A DNA stretch of 64,000 nt. Source: Kiloniella sp. EL199. GTDB lineage: Bacteria; Pseudomonadota; Alphaproteobacteria; Kiloniellales; Kiloniellaceae. Shown one piece after another: positions 54,904 through 63,011 of the stretch. The translations under genes and the position numbers were made by a program. The notes beneath the pieces are model-generated. The model was given only the letters and a program-made list of their open reading frames with translations. It searched no databases and was not told where the DNA came from. The stretch is taken from NCBI RefSeq assembly GCF_900313065.1, contig NZ_OMPU01000014.1, positions 124,001 through 188,000 of the forward strand. Direction: 5' to 3'. Positions within the stretch are counted from its first letter, which is position 1. Each line of letters opens with the position of its first letter.

Positions 54904-56736
54904 CTAACTGGCAGCCTGAACGGTTAACTCCGCGTCCATATCCTGACCGAACTGTAATTCAGCCAGACGCGCGTAGAGACCATCCTGTTTAACCAACTCA
55001 GCATGCGTTCCGCTTGCCACAATACGACCTTCGTCCATAACCAGAATACGATCTGCCTTCAAGACCGTCGCCAGGCGATGGGCAATCATCAGTGTTGTCC
55101 GACCATCCAGAAGATTATCCAAAGCTTTCTGAACCGCCACTTCACTTTGAGAATCCAGAGCTGAGGTCGCTTCATCAAGGAGTAAAATCTCGGGGTCTCT
55201 CAAAATCGCCCGGGCAATGGCAAGACGCTGTCTCTGTCCACCAGAAAGGCGAACCCCCTTTTCGCCAAGATAGGTATCATACCCTTCAGGAAGCTTCTCC
55301 AGAAAATCGTGTGCAGAAGCAGCTCTGGCAGCATTGAGAATTTCTTCGTGACTGGCATCAGGACGACCATAACGAATGTTCTCGTATGCAGTGGCAGAAA
55401 ACACCACAGGTTCTTGCGAAACCAGACCGATGTGCTTACGCATTTCAACAGGGTCAAAGTCGCGAAGGTCAACATCGTCAATCTTCACAACACCCTGCTG
55501 CACATCATAATAACGGAGCAACAGCTGAAAGACCGTAGTTTTTCCTGCTCCAGAAGGGCCGACAATTGCCACCTTCTCCCCCGCCTTGATATCAGCAGAA
55601 AAACCAGTCATTGCCGACTGTGTTGGCCGGGATGGATAATTAAAGCTCACATTGGAAAAAGAAACAGCGCCTTTAATTTTTGCAGGCAATGGCATTGGTG
55701 CTTCCGGTGCGGCAATATCTGTTTTAAGGGCCAAAAGGCTTAACAACCTTTCAGTTGCTCCAGCTGCACGCTGCAAATCCCCAATAACCTCGCTAAAGGC
55801 ACCTAGAGAGCCCGCAACAACGATTGCATAAAAGACAAAGGAAGAAAGCTCACCAGCTGTTATACGTCCTTCCAAAACATCGCGTCCACCAACCCAGAGA
55901 ATCGCACTGATAGAACCAAAAACCAGAACAATGACGATTGCTGTCAGCAATGCGCGGAATCGGATTCGTGTTACAGCCGTCGAAAAGGCATCTTCAACCC
56001 GACCAGAAAAATACTGACGATCAAGGTCTTCATGGCTAAATGCCTGTACAGTACGAATCGCCCCAATTGTCTCGTCAGCATACACACCAACATCCGCAAT
56101 CCGGTCCTGACTATCCCTACTCAGTGCACGCACTTTCCGACCAAAAAATAGAATCGGGATCAAAACAAAAGGAATAACAAGCGCAACAAATCCGGTTAAT
56201 TTGGGGGATGTAATAATGAGCAGCACTAAACCACCGAAAAACATCAATAAGTTACGAAGAGCAATGGAAAAGGATGAGCCAACAACAACCTGTAAAAGTG
56301 TTGTATCCGTTGTTAATCTGGAAAGAACTTCACCACTTCTGGTGACTTCGAAAAAAGCTGGCGACATCTTGATAATGTGCCCGAACACAGCAGAGCGAAT
56401 ATCAGCAACAACACGCTCTCCAATCCACGAAACAAGAAAATAACGGGAATAGCTGGCCAGGGCTAGAAGCACTGTAACACCGAATAAAACAAAAACGGCT
56501 TGATCGAGCAATTCGCTATTACCACTGGAAAACCCCTGATCAATCAAAGCCCTAAGCCCTCGACCAAGCCCAAGGACGGTGCCTGCGGCAACGACAAGAG
56601 CAATCATCGCCCCGCAGATCTGAAGCTTGTAGGGACGCACAAATTGCCATAGCAGCAACAGATGTTTTAACTCTTTGCTTTTAGATACGTCTTCGTTTGA
56701 TGACACAGCTAAATTCTTTTCACTGTTTCGGCTCAT
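54904..56736 (-). CDS. MsbA-like ABC exporter (fused permease and ATPase)
   Basis: 610 aa. Six-helix exporter domain (about 35-330) followed by an ATPase domain with GPSGAGKTT, LSGGQRQRLAIARAI, ILLLDEATSALD and the His switch IAHRLATV. Homodimeric type IV exporter. EVTRSGEVLSRLTTDTTLLQVVV is a conserved coupling region of the MsbA/LmrA group. Substrate could be lipid A, a lipid or a drug; not told by sequence. Monocistronic, converging on the OmpA/MotB-like gene and divergent from rpmE. Confidence 0.9.
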   Translation of the reverse strand: MSRNSEKNLAVSSNEDVSKSKELKHLLLLWQFVRPYKLQICGAMIALVVAAGTVLGLGRGLRALIDQGFSSGNSELLDQAVFVLFGVTVLLALASYSRYFLVSWIGERVVADIRSAVFGHIIKMSPAFFEVTRSGEVLSRLTTDTTLLQVVVGSSFSIALRNLLMFFGGLVLLIITSPKLTGFVALVIPFVLIPILFFGRKVRALSRDSQDRIADVGVYADETIGAIRTVQAFSHEDLDRQYFSGRVEDAFSTAVTRIRFRALLTAIVIVLVFGSISAILWVGGRDVLEGRITAGELSSFVFYAIVVAGSLGAFSEVIGDLQRAAGATERLLSLLALKTDIAAPEAPMPLPAKIKGAVSFSNVSFNYPSRPTQSAMTGFSADIKAGEKVAIVGPSGAGKTTVFQLLLRYYDVQQGVVKIDDVDLRDFDPVEMRKHIGLVSQEPVVFSATAYENIRYGRPDASHEEILNAARAASAHDFLEKLPEGYDTYLGEKGVRLSGGQRQRLAIARAILRDPEILLLDEATSALDSQSEVAVQKALDNLLDGRTTLMIAHRLATVLKADRILVMDEGRIVASGTHAELVKQDGLYARLAELQFGQDMDAELTVQAAS

Positions 56737-56916
56737 ACCTGTCTTTCCTGAAGAGAGACTCCATTTCCGGATCCCATAAAAATAATTACTTACCTAATAA
56801 CGGAATTGACCTTTCCACTCCAGTATGAGAAACCACAATTTATTAACGGCTTCAATGCGACCCTATGCCCCTGGCATGTAAATTTCAGGTAAATTTTTAC
56901 GATTCGTGGAATTAAC

Positions 56917-56945
56917 TTGCCTCTTGGCGCAGGTTCGGTTAAATA
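56917..56945 (+). promoter_or_regulatory. sigma70-type promoter of rpmE
   Basis: TTGCCT (56917-56922), 17-bp spacer, TAAATA (56940-56945), 28 bp before the rpmE start. The rest of the 237-bp gap (56737-56973) shows no other element I can support. Confidence 0.5.
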
Positions 56946-56973
56946 GCCCCCGCTTCCTAAGGGGATACGGACT

Positions 56974-57198
56974 ATGAAAAAAGATATTCATCCAGAATAC
57001 CACACCATCAAAGTTGTTATGACTGATGGTAGTGAATTCGAAACACGATCTACATGGGGCAAAGAAGGCGATGTAATGCGTCTTGATATTGACCCCAAGA
57101 GCCATCCAGCTTGGACTGGCGAACACCGCTTGGTTGATACCGGTGGTCAGGTTGCCAAGTTCAACAAGCGTTTTGCAGCTTTTGGCATCAAGAACTAA
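56974..57198 (+). CDS. rpmE: Ribosomal protein L31, zinc-free type
   Basis: 74 aa. [19 protein letters not shown] start and the ...[19 protein letters not shown] core are L31. The zinc-binding cysteines of the C+ form are absent (there is no Cys at all), so it is the C- type that does not depend on zinc. Preceded by AAGGGGATACGG as ribosome site. Ends in a terminator that overlaps the convergent DUF1465 gene. Confidence 0.95.
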   Translation: MKKDIHPEYHTIKVVMTDGSEFETRSTWGKEGDVMRLDIDPKSHPAWTGEHRLVDTGGQVAKFNKRFAAFGIKN

Positions 57199-57220
57199 GC
57201 CAAGCTGTTGAAATATTAAG

Positions 57221-57249
57221 AAAGGTTCCGTATTACGGAGCCTTTTTTT
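57221..57249 (+). terminator. rho-independent terminator of rpmE
   Basis: AAAGGTTCCG/CGGAGCCTTT (57221-57230, 57236-57245) with one T-G pair, loop TATTA, then TTTTC. The right half lies in the 3' end of the DUF1465 gene on the other strand. Confidence 0.85.
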
Positions 57250-57631
57250 CTGCCCTATCCAATTGAGAATCCAATCGAACGACTCTCGTATAGAGTTGAT
57301 GACTACGCCCCATCAAGTCAGCCATTCTGGGGTCAGCGCCATCTGGTAACTCATCGAGTATCTCACAAACATTCTGACCAGATATTCTGTTATCAGGGTT
57401 TCTGGCTTCATCCATGCTGATCTCTCCATCAAGAACAGCTCTTTGCACCAATAGCCAAGCCATAACCTGAGTAAGGCGCGCTGTAAGGCGCATACTTTCA
57501 CAACAGATTTGCAAACGATCCTCTGGCTTTAACCACAAGTGTCGATGACGGGCTCTATCCGCCAGATAGTCCCTTGCTTCTTTCGTCAGGGACAAAGCTT
57601 CTTGATAAGTCGAATCCAGATACGTAACCAT
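57233..57631 (-). CDS. DUF1465-family protein
   Basis: 132 aa from the ATG at 57631, which has AGGCGG upstream; an ATG at 57661 has no site. Helical, soluble protein with conserved YQEALSLTKEARDYL, ESMRLTARLTQVMAWLLVQ and SHQLYTRVVRLDSQL. The family is confined to alphaproteobacteria and has no settled function. Gap to hsp20 is 299 bp and carries the heat-shock promoter and thermometer on the other strand. Confidence 0.85.
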   Translation of the reverse strand: MVTYLDSTYQEALSLTKEARDYLADRARHRHLWLKPEDRLQICCESMRLTARLTQVMAWLLVQRAVLDGEISMDEARNPDNRISGQNVCEILDELPDGADPRMADLMGRSHQLYTRVVRLDSQLDRAEKKAP

Positions 57632-57802
57632 AAACCGCCTGATAATCTTTACTCTCTGCATTCAACACAACAGTTCGTGCAGAGTTTTCCTCAATCTATC
57701 ATAAGGGCCTTAACAAATTGTTGGTCAAGCAAGCAAAGCCCAGGATCATTCACTTTCTGCTGATCAAAAGGCTCAAAGAATTATTTTTTGGCAGGCCGTA
57801 TC

Positions 57803-57831
57803 TTGAAAATAATTGCTACCTTTCTTAACTC
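57803..57831 (+). promoter_or_regulatory. sigma32 (RpoH)-type promoter of hsp20
   Basis: CTTG (57803-57806), 18-bp spacer, CTTAACT (57825-57831). This agrees with the alphaproteobacterial RpoH consensus CTTG-N17/18-CYTATNT except at one -10 position. About 100 bp before the hsp20 start, leaving room for the thermometer leader. Confidence 0.6.
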
Positions 57832-57841
57832 AATTATTACA

Positions 57842-57930
57842 GGAAGTGCCATCCGGGCTTCCGTATATTCACTGGCCTGACCACAAGGTAGGCTAATTAT
57901 TAAGCTTGTTGCTCAAAAGGAGAACACGCA
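57842..57930 (+). promoter_or_regulatory. ROSE-type RNA thermometer in the hsp20 leader
   Basis: Three successive hairpins: GGAAG/CTTCC (57842-57846, 57858-57862), GCCT-ACC/GGT-AGGC (about 57875-57892), and a ribosome-site hairpin GTT-G-CTC / GAG-AAC (57908-57914, 57920-57925) with a single bulged G. The last pairs TTGCTC with the Shine-Dalgarno AAGGAG and keeps the ROSE signature U(U/C)GCU facing it. ROSE elements are well known before small heat-shock genes in alphaproteobacteria. Heating should open the last hairpin. Confidence 0.65.
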
Positions 57931-58392
57931 ATGCACCATCGTGACTTAACACCATTACTACGCGCTACTGTTGGCTTTGACCGCATGATGAACATGCTTG
58001 ATGCATCTGCCCGACCGGATACAGCATCATCCAGTTACCCCCCCTACAATATAGAAAAAACAGCCGAGCACGATTACCGTATTACAATGGCTGTCGCAGG
58101 TTTTTCCCGGAACGACCTTGAGATTACAATCAAGGAAAACTCCCTTCATGTCGCCGGAAAAAAAGAACGTGATGAAGATGATCAGGTAACTTATCTCCAT
58201 AGGGGAATTGCAAACAGATCTTTTGAAAGAAGTTTCGATCTGGCAGATCACATAAAGGTAACGGGTGCTAATCTTGAAAACGGGCTTCTGATCATAGATC
58301 TCACACGCGAGATTCCTGAATCAAAGAAGCCACGCAATATCCCCATTTCAAATGGCGCATCAAATGCATCTGAACTGATAGATCAGCAATAA
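57931..58392 (+). CDS. Small heat-shock protein, Hsp20/IbpA family
   Basis: 153 aa. N-terminal arm (about 1-40), alpha-crystallin domain (about 40-130) with YRITMAVAGFSRNDLEITI and the GIANRSFERSFDLADHIKV block, ending in the I-x-I motif (NIPISN) used for oligomerisation. Holds unfolded proteins for DnaK/ClpB. ATG at 57931 with AAGGAG 5-9 bases upstream. Controlled by a RpoH-like promoter and a ROSE-type thermometer; a strong terminator follows. Confidence 0.93.
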   Translation: MHHRDLTPLLRATVGFDRMMNMLDASARPDTASSSYPPYNIEKTAEHDYRITMAVAGFSRNDLEITIKENSLHVAGKKERDEDDQVTYLHRGIANRSFERSFDLADHIKVTGANLENGLLIIDLTREIPESKKPRNIPISNGASNASELIDQQ

Positions 58393-58410
58393 TCTTCCGA
58401 TCATAAACGC

Positions 58411-58457
58411 CAAAGACCGGGCTTATTTTTTATAAGCCCGGTCTTTGTTATTTTTGG
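58411..58457 (+). terminator. rho-independent terminator of hsp20
   Basis: Perfect 16-bp stem CAAAGACCGGGCTTAT/ATAAGCCCGGTCTTTG (58411-58426, 58432-58447), T-rich loop, then TTATTTTT. Confidence 0.95.
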
Positions 58458-58671
58458 CAATATATCTAACAGATATTACGATCTATGTCGTTTGATCTGT
58501 TTGTCCACCCTGTCAACTTGCCTTTGTTACGCAAGAGGTTATGAAGACTCGAGCCTCTCGTCAAGGACTTGTTTTATTTTTTGGCATTTTTACGACAAAT
58601 TTTGCCTTCTTTCAGGCATTTTTCTTCGTTCGAATATAATTTAAAAGCAAATAAGATCAGAATATTAATCA

Positions 58672-58701
58672 AAAAAAATCCGCCGGCAAAAAAACCGGCG
58701 G
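58672..58701 (-). terminator. Strong minus-strand terminator without an obvious gene
   Basis: CCGCCGG/CCGGCGG stem (58680-58686, 58695-58701) with a poly-T loop, followed on the minus strand by ATTTTTTTT. It is 257 bp beyond the bdh stop and after another bdh terminator, so it may end a separate small RNA. Confidence 0.85.
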
Positions 58702-58782
58702 CAAGTCAACAGGGAGGCATCAAAAAAAAGATAAATAGTAATAAAGAAACTAAAAAACTCTTTTTGACATTACAAGATTATA
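58672..58782 (-). ncRNA. Putative small RNA between hsp20 and bdh
   Basis: On the minus strand TTAACT, an 18-bp spacer and a perfect TATAAT (at about 58783-58788) lie about 100 bp before the orphan terminator. The transcript would be about 110 nt, U-rich, with the terminator hairpin as its only clear structure. No open frame longer than a few codons. Inference from promoter plus terminator only. Confidence 0.3.
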
Positions 58783-58866
58783 ACAAATCAACTAAAAAAT
58801 AGTTAACAGCATAATCCTTGCTTCTACTCATAGAGATTTAAGGTGTTATTTCTGGTTTTCAAGAGG

Positions 58867-58900
58867 CAAAAATGAAGGGAAGCATAATAAAAAGCTCCCC
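58867..58900 (-). terminator. Terminator of 3-hydroxybutyrate dehydrogenase
   Basis: Stem GGGGAGC/GCTTCCC on the minus strand (arms 58900-58894, 58883-58877, one G-U), followed by TTCATTTTTG, 58 bp after the bdh stop. Confidence 0.6.
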
Positions 58901-58957
58901 CTGCGTATATTTATTTCCTTGGGATAAAATAAATAGCAATAATAATGGCTTGTTAGA

Positions 58958-59746
58958 TTATTGCGCCATCCAGCCGCCATCAATTGAATAAGGTGCACCG
59001 GTCATTTGATCCGCAGCATCACTACATAAAAAAGCAGCAAGCTTTCCAATCTGTTCTGGCGTCGAAAAGCCCTGGGAAGGGGTTTTTTCCGAAACAAGAG
59101 CTCGTTTTTCTTCATCAAAAGATTGACCGCTCTCTTTTGCTCTTGCCTCAATTTGCGCACGAACCAAATCAGTTAAAACCCAACCGGGACAAATCGCATT
59201 TACCGTAATCCCCTGTGTTGCAACTTCCAAAGCGACAGCCTTCGTTAGTCCGACAACGCCATGTTTAGCCGCAACATATGCCGATTTGTTTGGTGAGGCC
59301 GTTAAACCATGCGCTGAAGCAACATTGATTATGCGCCCCCACCCCTTTTCCTTCATCTCGGGTAATGCAGCCTTAATACTATGAAAGGCTGAAGAAAGAT
59401 TAATGGCAATAACCGCATCCCACCGCTCTTCGGGAAATTCATCAACGGGCGAAACATTTTGAATGCCTGCGTTATTTACAAGTAAATCAACCCCACCAAG
59501 TTTTGTTTGAGCCTCAGCGATCATACCCCGGATATCATCAGGCTTGCTCATATCAGCAGCGGAATAAGCAACCTTAACAGCGTGATCTTTAGCCAGTTTT
59601 TTCTCAAGTTCAGCGATTTCAGATCGATCACCAAAACCATTCAACATGATATCGGCCCCTTCAGCAGCCAAGCATTCAGCAATTCCCTTACCGATACCAC
59701 TGGTTGATCCTGTAATAACCGCCACTTTCCCTTTGAGGCCGGGCAT
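58958..59746 (-). CDS. bdhA: 3-hydroxybutyrate dehydrogenase (SDR family)
   Basis: 262 aa. Short-chain dehydrogenase: GSTSGIGKG cofactor loop at 13-21, NNAGIQ, catalytic Ser in NVASAHG, and Y-x-x-x-K in YVAAKHG. The PGWVLTDLVRAQIE and QGFSTPEQIGKLAAFLCSD blocks and length match D-3-hydroxybutyrate dehydrogenases of the polyhydroxybutyrate cycle. NAD-dependent, tetrameric. AGGAGA precedes the ATG. The AEC transporter gene ends 33 bp upstream and is probably co-transcribed. Confidence 0.92.
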   Translation of the reverse strand: MPGLKGKVAVITGSTSGIGKGIAECLAAEGADIMLNGFGDRSEIAELEKKLAKDHAVKVAYSAADMSKPDDIRGMIAEAQTKLGGVDLLVNNAGIQNVSPVDEFPEERWDAVIAINLSSAFHSIKAALPEMKEKGWGRIINVASAHGLTASPNKSAYVAAKHGVVGLTKAVALEVATQGITVNAICPGWVLTDLVRAQIEARAKESGQSFDEEKRALVSEKTPSQGFSTPEQIGKLAAFLCSDAADQMTGAPYSIDGGWMAQ

Positions 59747-59779
59747 TTACTTTCTCCTGTAAACAATAATTGAGGAATA

Positions 59780-60739
59780 TCACCTAGGTAAGACGTGCAC
59801 ATAGTATGCGATTAACAGGGTTACCGTGACAACTGATAGAATCGTAGAAGATAAGACGACAGATGCCGCTCTGGCAGTGAAAACACCATATTGTTGCGCC
59901 AAGATAAAAACATTCACTCCTGTCGGTTGCGCGGCCAGAATAACGGCAACAGCAGCCCACAAAGGCGGCACTTGAATCACGTTAAAAACAAGGTATGCAA
60001 CAATACTTGGGTAAATAACTGTTTTTAATCCCACGATTAGAAAGCTCTGTTTTAAGTCACCAGCCAATTTGAATTCGGTTAGGGAAACTCCCAACGCAAA
60101 AAGGGCGCAGGGAACAACAGCACCGCTTAATACTGCGGTAAAACGATCCAGAACGGCGATAAATTCAACACCGGAAAGCTGAAAAATCCCCCCGAAAATC
60201 AAGCCCAGAATAATTGGATTGCTCCAGATTGCCTTTGCCAGAGAAAGTGCAATAGCCTTTAGGCCTTCGCCACCATCCCCTTCCCGTGACAGATCATATT
60301 CCGTAAGCATAGAGGTCAAGGCCATTAGGATCGGAGCCTGAAATGCAATCAGCATAGTCAAAGGAACCATGCCTTCATCACCGAAGGCTGAATAGATCAA
60401 AGGAAAGCCGAGTAACAACAGATTTCCATAGGTTGCCCCCATTGCCATGACAGCGGATTCTTTAAGCCCATGACCATATAAAAAACGGCCCAGAAGAGCA
60501 CTGCAGATGAAAATTGTCAGAGAGACACTATAAAAGGTCGCAATTAAGGGAAAATGGATATCCGCTGACAAATTACCCCGAGCCATTGTTCGAAACAAAA
60601 GGGCAGGAATAGCCAGATAATAAACAAAAAAAGACAATCCCTTCAAAGCAGAAGACGAGACCCAATGCCTTTTACCAGCCACATATCCGGACAAAATTAT
60701 AAGGAAAACTGGTATGACAATTTCTAGGCTGACAAACAA
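59780..60739 (-). CDS. AEC-family transporter
   Basis: 319 aa, about ten membrane segments in two halves of five (VIPVFLIILSGYVAGKR at the start; NPIILGLIFGGIFQLSGVEF in the middle; AAQPTGVNVFILAQQYG in the second half). The auxin-efflux-carrier superfamily moves malonate, malate or auxin-like acids; substrate is unknown. Start is TTG at 60739 with an AGGTGA site; no in-frame ATG fits. Co-directional with bdhA, which suggests a role for a short organic acid such as 3-hydroxybutyrate, but this is inference. Confidence 0.85.
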   Translation of the reverse strand: MFVSLEIVIPVFLIILSGYVAGKRHWVSSSALKGLSFFVYYLAIPALLFRTMARGNLSADIHFPLIATFYSVSLTIFICSALLGRFLYGHGLKESAVMAMGATYGNLLLLGFPLIYSAFGDEGMVPLTMLIAFQAPILMALTSMLTEYDLSREGDGGEGLKAIALSLAKAIWSNPIILGLIFGGIFQLSGVEFIAVLDRFTAVLSGAVVPCALFALGVSLTEFKLAGDLKQSFLIVGLKTVIYPSIVAYLVFNVIQVPPLWAAVAVILAAQPTGVNVFILAQQYGVFTARAASVVLSSTILSVVTVTLLIAYYVHVLPR

Positions 60740-60781
60740 AAGATCACCTGATGCGACTAATAAATATTTTCATTATTGAGT

Positions 60782-60964
60782 TTAACTCTTAAAGAGGCCA
60801 TCCAATCCTTGACGATGTTTTTCTTTGCGATCGATTTCATCACGGGTTCGGGCAATCTCATCTTCCAACAGCGAAATATATTCCCGTAATTCTTCCAACC
60901 CCATAGGTTCAAGATTTTTGAGTTGGGGTTTGCCTTTTTTGGGTTCAAGATCATCAAGGTCCAT
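60782..60964 (-). CDS. DUF1192-family small protein
   Basis: 60 aa. MDLDDLEPKKGKPQLKNLEP followed by a helix LGLEELREYISLLEDEIARTRDEID-type heptad, the DUF1192 pattern of alphaproteobacteria. Coiled coil of unknown function. Divergent from the quinone oxidoreductase gene, 137 bp apart. Confidence 0.85.
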   Translation of the reverse strand: MDLDDLEPKKGKPQLKNLEPMGLEELREYISLLEDEIARTRDEIDRKEKHRQGLDGLFKS

Positions 60965-61101
60965 ATCACAAACTTTCTCTGTTTCATTCCCCGTTTAAAT
61001 CGCGGGTAACTCCATTGTTACCATTGGCAAGAATCTTCCCAGCATACTAGACTGAATATCAAGAAGAAAAACAGTAGATTAATAATTGGCAGGGCAAGCA
61101 A

Positions 61102-62121
61102 GTGGCACAAAATACTTTCGGGGAAATCCCCGAACAAATGACGGCAATTGAAATCAAAGAATACGGTGATGCAGATCAGCTTGTACCAACAGAGTGTGCA
61201 GTTCCGACTCCGGCAGAAGATGAAGTACTGATCAAGATCAGTTATGCCGGCGTAAACCGGCCAGATGTAATACAGCGAAAAGGCCTGTATCCTCCGCCCC
61301 CTGGAGAATCGGATATTCCGGGCCTCGAAGTTTCAGGGACAATCGTAAAGTTGGGAGCACAGGCAACACAATATGCGCTCGGGGATCAGGTTCTCGCACT
61401 GGTTGGCGGCGGAGGCTATGCAGAATATTGCACAGCACCAGTAGGGCAATGCCTGCCGATACCGAAAGGTCTTTCTCTTGAACAGGCAGCAGCTTTGCCC
61501 GAGACATACTTTACTGTCTGGAGTAATATTTTTGATCGTTGCGAACTTAAATCAGGCGAAACGATTCTGATTCACGGTGGAACCTCGGGCATAGGTACAA
61601 CCGCAATTCAACTGGCAAAAGCTTTTGGAGCCAAAGTTATTGCCACAGCCGGAAGTGACGAAAAGTGCCAAGCTTGCCGCAATCTTGGCGCAAATCTCGC
61701 GATTAACTACAAAACCCAGGATTTTGTTGAAGAATCTAAAAAATTCACAGAAAAAAAGGGGGTCGATGTTGTTCTCGATATGGTCGGTGGTGACTATATA
61801 CAACGTGATATTTCAAGCTTGGGAACAGACGGGCGCCTCTGCTTTATTGCCTTCTTGTCCGGATCTCAAGCAAATGTAAATTTCATGCCTGTAATGCTGA
61901 AACGCCTAAAGATTACCGGGTCCACTCTTCGTGCACGTTCCAGAGCATTCAAGGCACAGATAAGCCAAAACCTGACAGAAAAAGTCTGGCCACTCATTGA
62001 AGATGGGAAGCTTGGACCATTAATCTACAAGACCTTGCCTTTGGACAAGGCAGCAGAAGCACATAAATTAATGGAATCATCGAAACATATTGGTAAAATC
62101 GTTTTAAAACTTGAAAAATAG
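61102..62121 (+). CDS. Zinc-free NAD(P)H:quinone oxidoreductase (MDR superfamily)
   Basis: 339 aa. Alcohol-dehydrogenase-like fold without zinc ligands. GHGGTSGIGTTAIQLAK-type cofactor loop (HGGTSGIGTTAIQLAKAFGA about 153-172), N-terminal NRPDVIQRKGLYPPPPGESDIPGLEVSG, and the EQAAALPETYFTVW segment match PIG3/TP53I3-like quinone oxidoreductases. NADPH-dependent. Start GTG at 61102 with AGGG; an internal ATG at 61138 is an alternative. It is divergent from DUF1192 and followed by trcR after 146 bp. Confidence 0.88.
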   Translation: MAQNTFGEIPEQMTAIEIKEYGDADQLVPTECAVPTPAEDEVLIKISYAGVNRPDVIQRKGLYPPPPGESDIPGLEVSGTIVKLGAQATQYALGDQVLALVGGGGYAEYCTAPVGQCLPIPKGLSLEQAAALPETYFTVWSNIFDRCELKSGETILIHGGTSGIGTTAIQLAKAFGAKVIATAGSDEKCQACRNLGANLAINYKTQDFVEESKKFTEKKGVDVVLDMVGGDYIQRDISSLGTDGRLCFIAFLSGSQANVNFMPVMLKRLKITGSTLRARSRAFKAQISQNLTEKVWPLIEDGKLGPLIYKTLPLDKAAEAHKLMESSKHIGKIVLKLEK

Positions 62122-62267
62122 CCCCAAAGCCAACTAATTAACAAAAAAAAACACCTTGATCCTTTATTTACTGCTTGGCCTCGCGGTATATTCGGGGTAA
62201 GCCACCCGTTGGATACGTATTACCGTAGCCGAAGGATCATTAGCCGACGGCACGATTAGGAGAACCA

Positions 62268-62921
62268 ATGTCTCAACCACTAATGCCAAAAGCGACCGCC
62301 GTTTGGTTGGTCGAGAACACATCGCTCACTTTTGAGCAGATTGCTGAATTCTGCCAACTTCACACACTGGAAGTGCAAGGAATTGCCGATGGTGAAGTCG
62401 CTGTAGGTATTCGGGGAATGGACCCCATTGCGAATTCTCAGATTACTCGCGCGGAACTGGAACGCTGCGAAAAGGATTCGTCAAAGTCCCTGCGTTTTTA
62501 TCAACAGGATGATTTGCCACAACCCTCCAAACGGACAAAAGGCCCACGCTACACACCAATTGCAAAACGTCAGGATAAACCGGACGGGATTGCATGGTTG
62601 GTTCGCCATCACCCTGAACTTACGGATAATCATGTTTCAAAGCTGATTGGGACAACAAAGAAAACCATTCAGGCAATCAGAGATAGATCTCACTGGAACA
62701 TCAGCAACATTCGTCCTCGTGACCCTGTATTGCTTGGCCTTTGCAAACAGGTTGATTTGAACGCAACAATCGATAAAGCGATCAAAGAAGCTGAAAAAGC
62801 TGGCCGTATCATTCCAAAGCCAGAGCCGATGGAAGAAGAAGTTGTTGAAGCCCCCGTAAAAGAAGAAGTGCCGGAAGATCCGTACGAAGCTTTTACAAGA
62901 GCTTTTAAAACAACAGATTAA
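62268..62921 (+). CDS. trcR: Cell-cycle transcriptional regulator TrcR (DUF1013)
   Basis: 217 aa. The DUF1013 family: MPKATAVWLVENTSLTFEQ, IAEFCQLHTLEVQGIADGE, GPRYTPIAKRQDKPDGIAWL, and IRDRSHWNISNIRPRDPVLLGLC. Two predicted DNA-binding helical units. Named TrcR and linked to cell-cycle control in Caulobacter-like alphaproteobacteria; otherwise little is known. TTAGGAGAACC gives a good ribosome site. Acidic C-terminal tail (EEEVVEAPVKEEVPEDPYE). Confidence 0.93.
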   Translation: MSQPLMPKATAVWLVENTSLTFEQIAEFCQLHTLEVQGIADGEVAVGIRGMDPIANSQITRAELERCEKDSSKSLRFYQQDDLPQPSKRTKGPRYTPIAKRQDKPDGIAWLVRHHPELTDNHVSKLIGTTKKTIQAIRDRSHWNISNIRPRDPVLLGLCKQVDLNATIDKAIKEAEKAGRIIPKPEPMEEEVVEAPVKEEVPEDPYEAFTRAFKTTD

Positions 62922-62942
62922 TCTCTCGATACAGCAAAAATC

Positions 62943-62973
62943 AAAAAGGCCTCTTATTTTAAGAGGCCTTTTT
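62943..62973. terminator. Bidirectional terminator between trcR and prpE
   Basis: Perfect 14-bp stem AAAAAGGCCTCTTA/TAAGAGGCCTTTTT (62943-62956, 62960-62973), loop TTT, T-rich both ways; serves both convergent genes. Confidence 0.93.
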
Positions 62974-63011
62974 CTTGGTTAAATAACAGAGGTTATGTAC
63001 CAACAATCGCA

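Larger units (their letters stand above)
58393..58957. other. 565-bp AT-rich intergenic region
   Basis: Holds the hsp20 terminator (58411-58457), a stretch of A/T tracts without a credible gene (58458-58671), a strong minus-strand terminator far from any stop (58672-58701), a putative small transcript (58702-58780) and the bdh terminator (58867-58900). A 77-codon plus-strand ORF inside is not supported. Confidence 0.7.

Noticed and set aside
58569-58802. 77-codon plus-strand frame with a PPAKKPAA segment
   Set aside because: The PPAKKPAA stretch is the translated minus-strand terminator hairpin; the rest is A/T-rich with no ribosome site.
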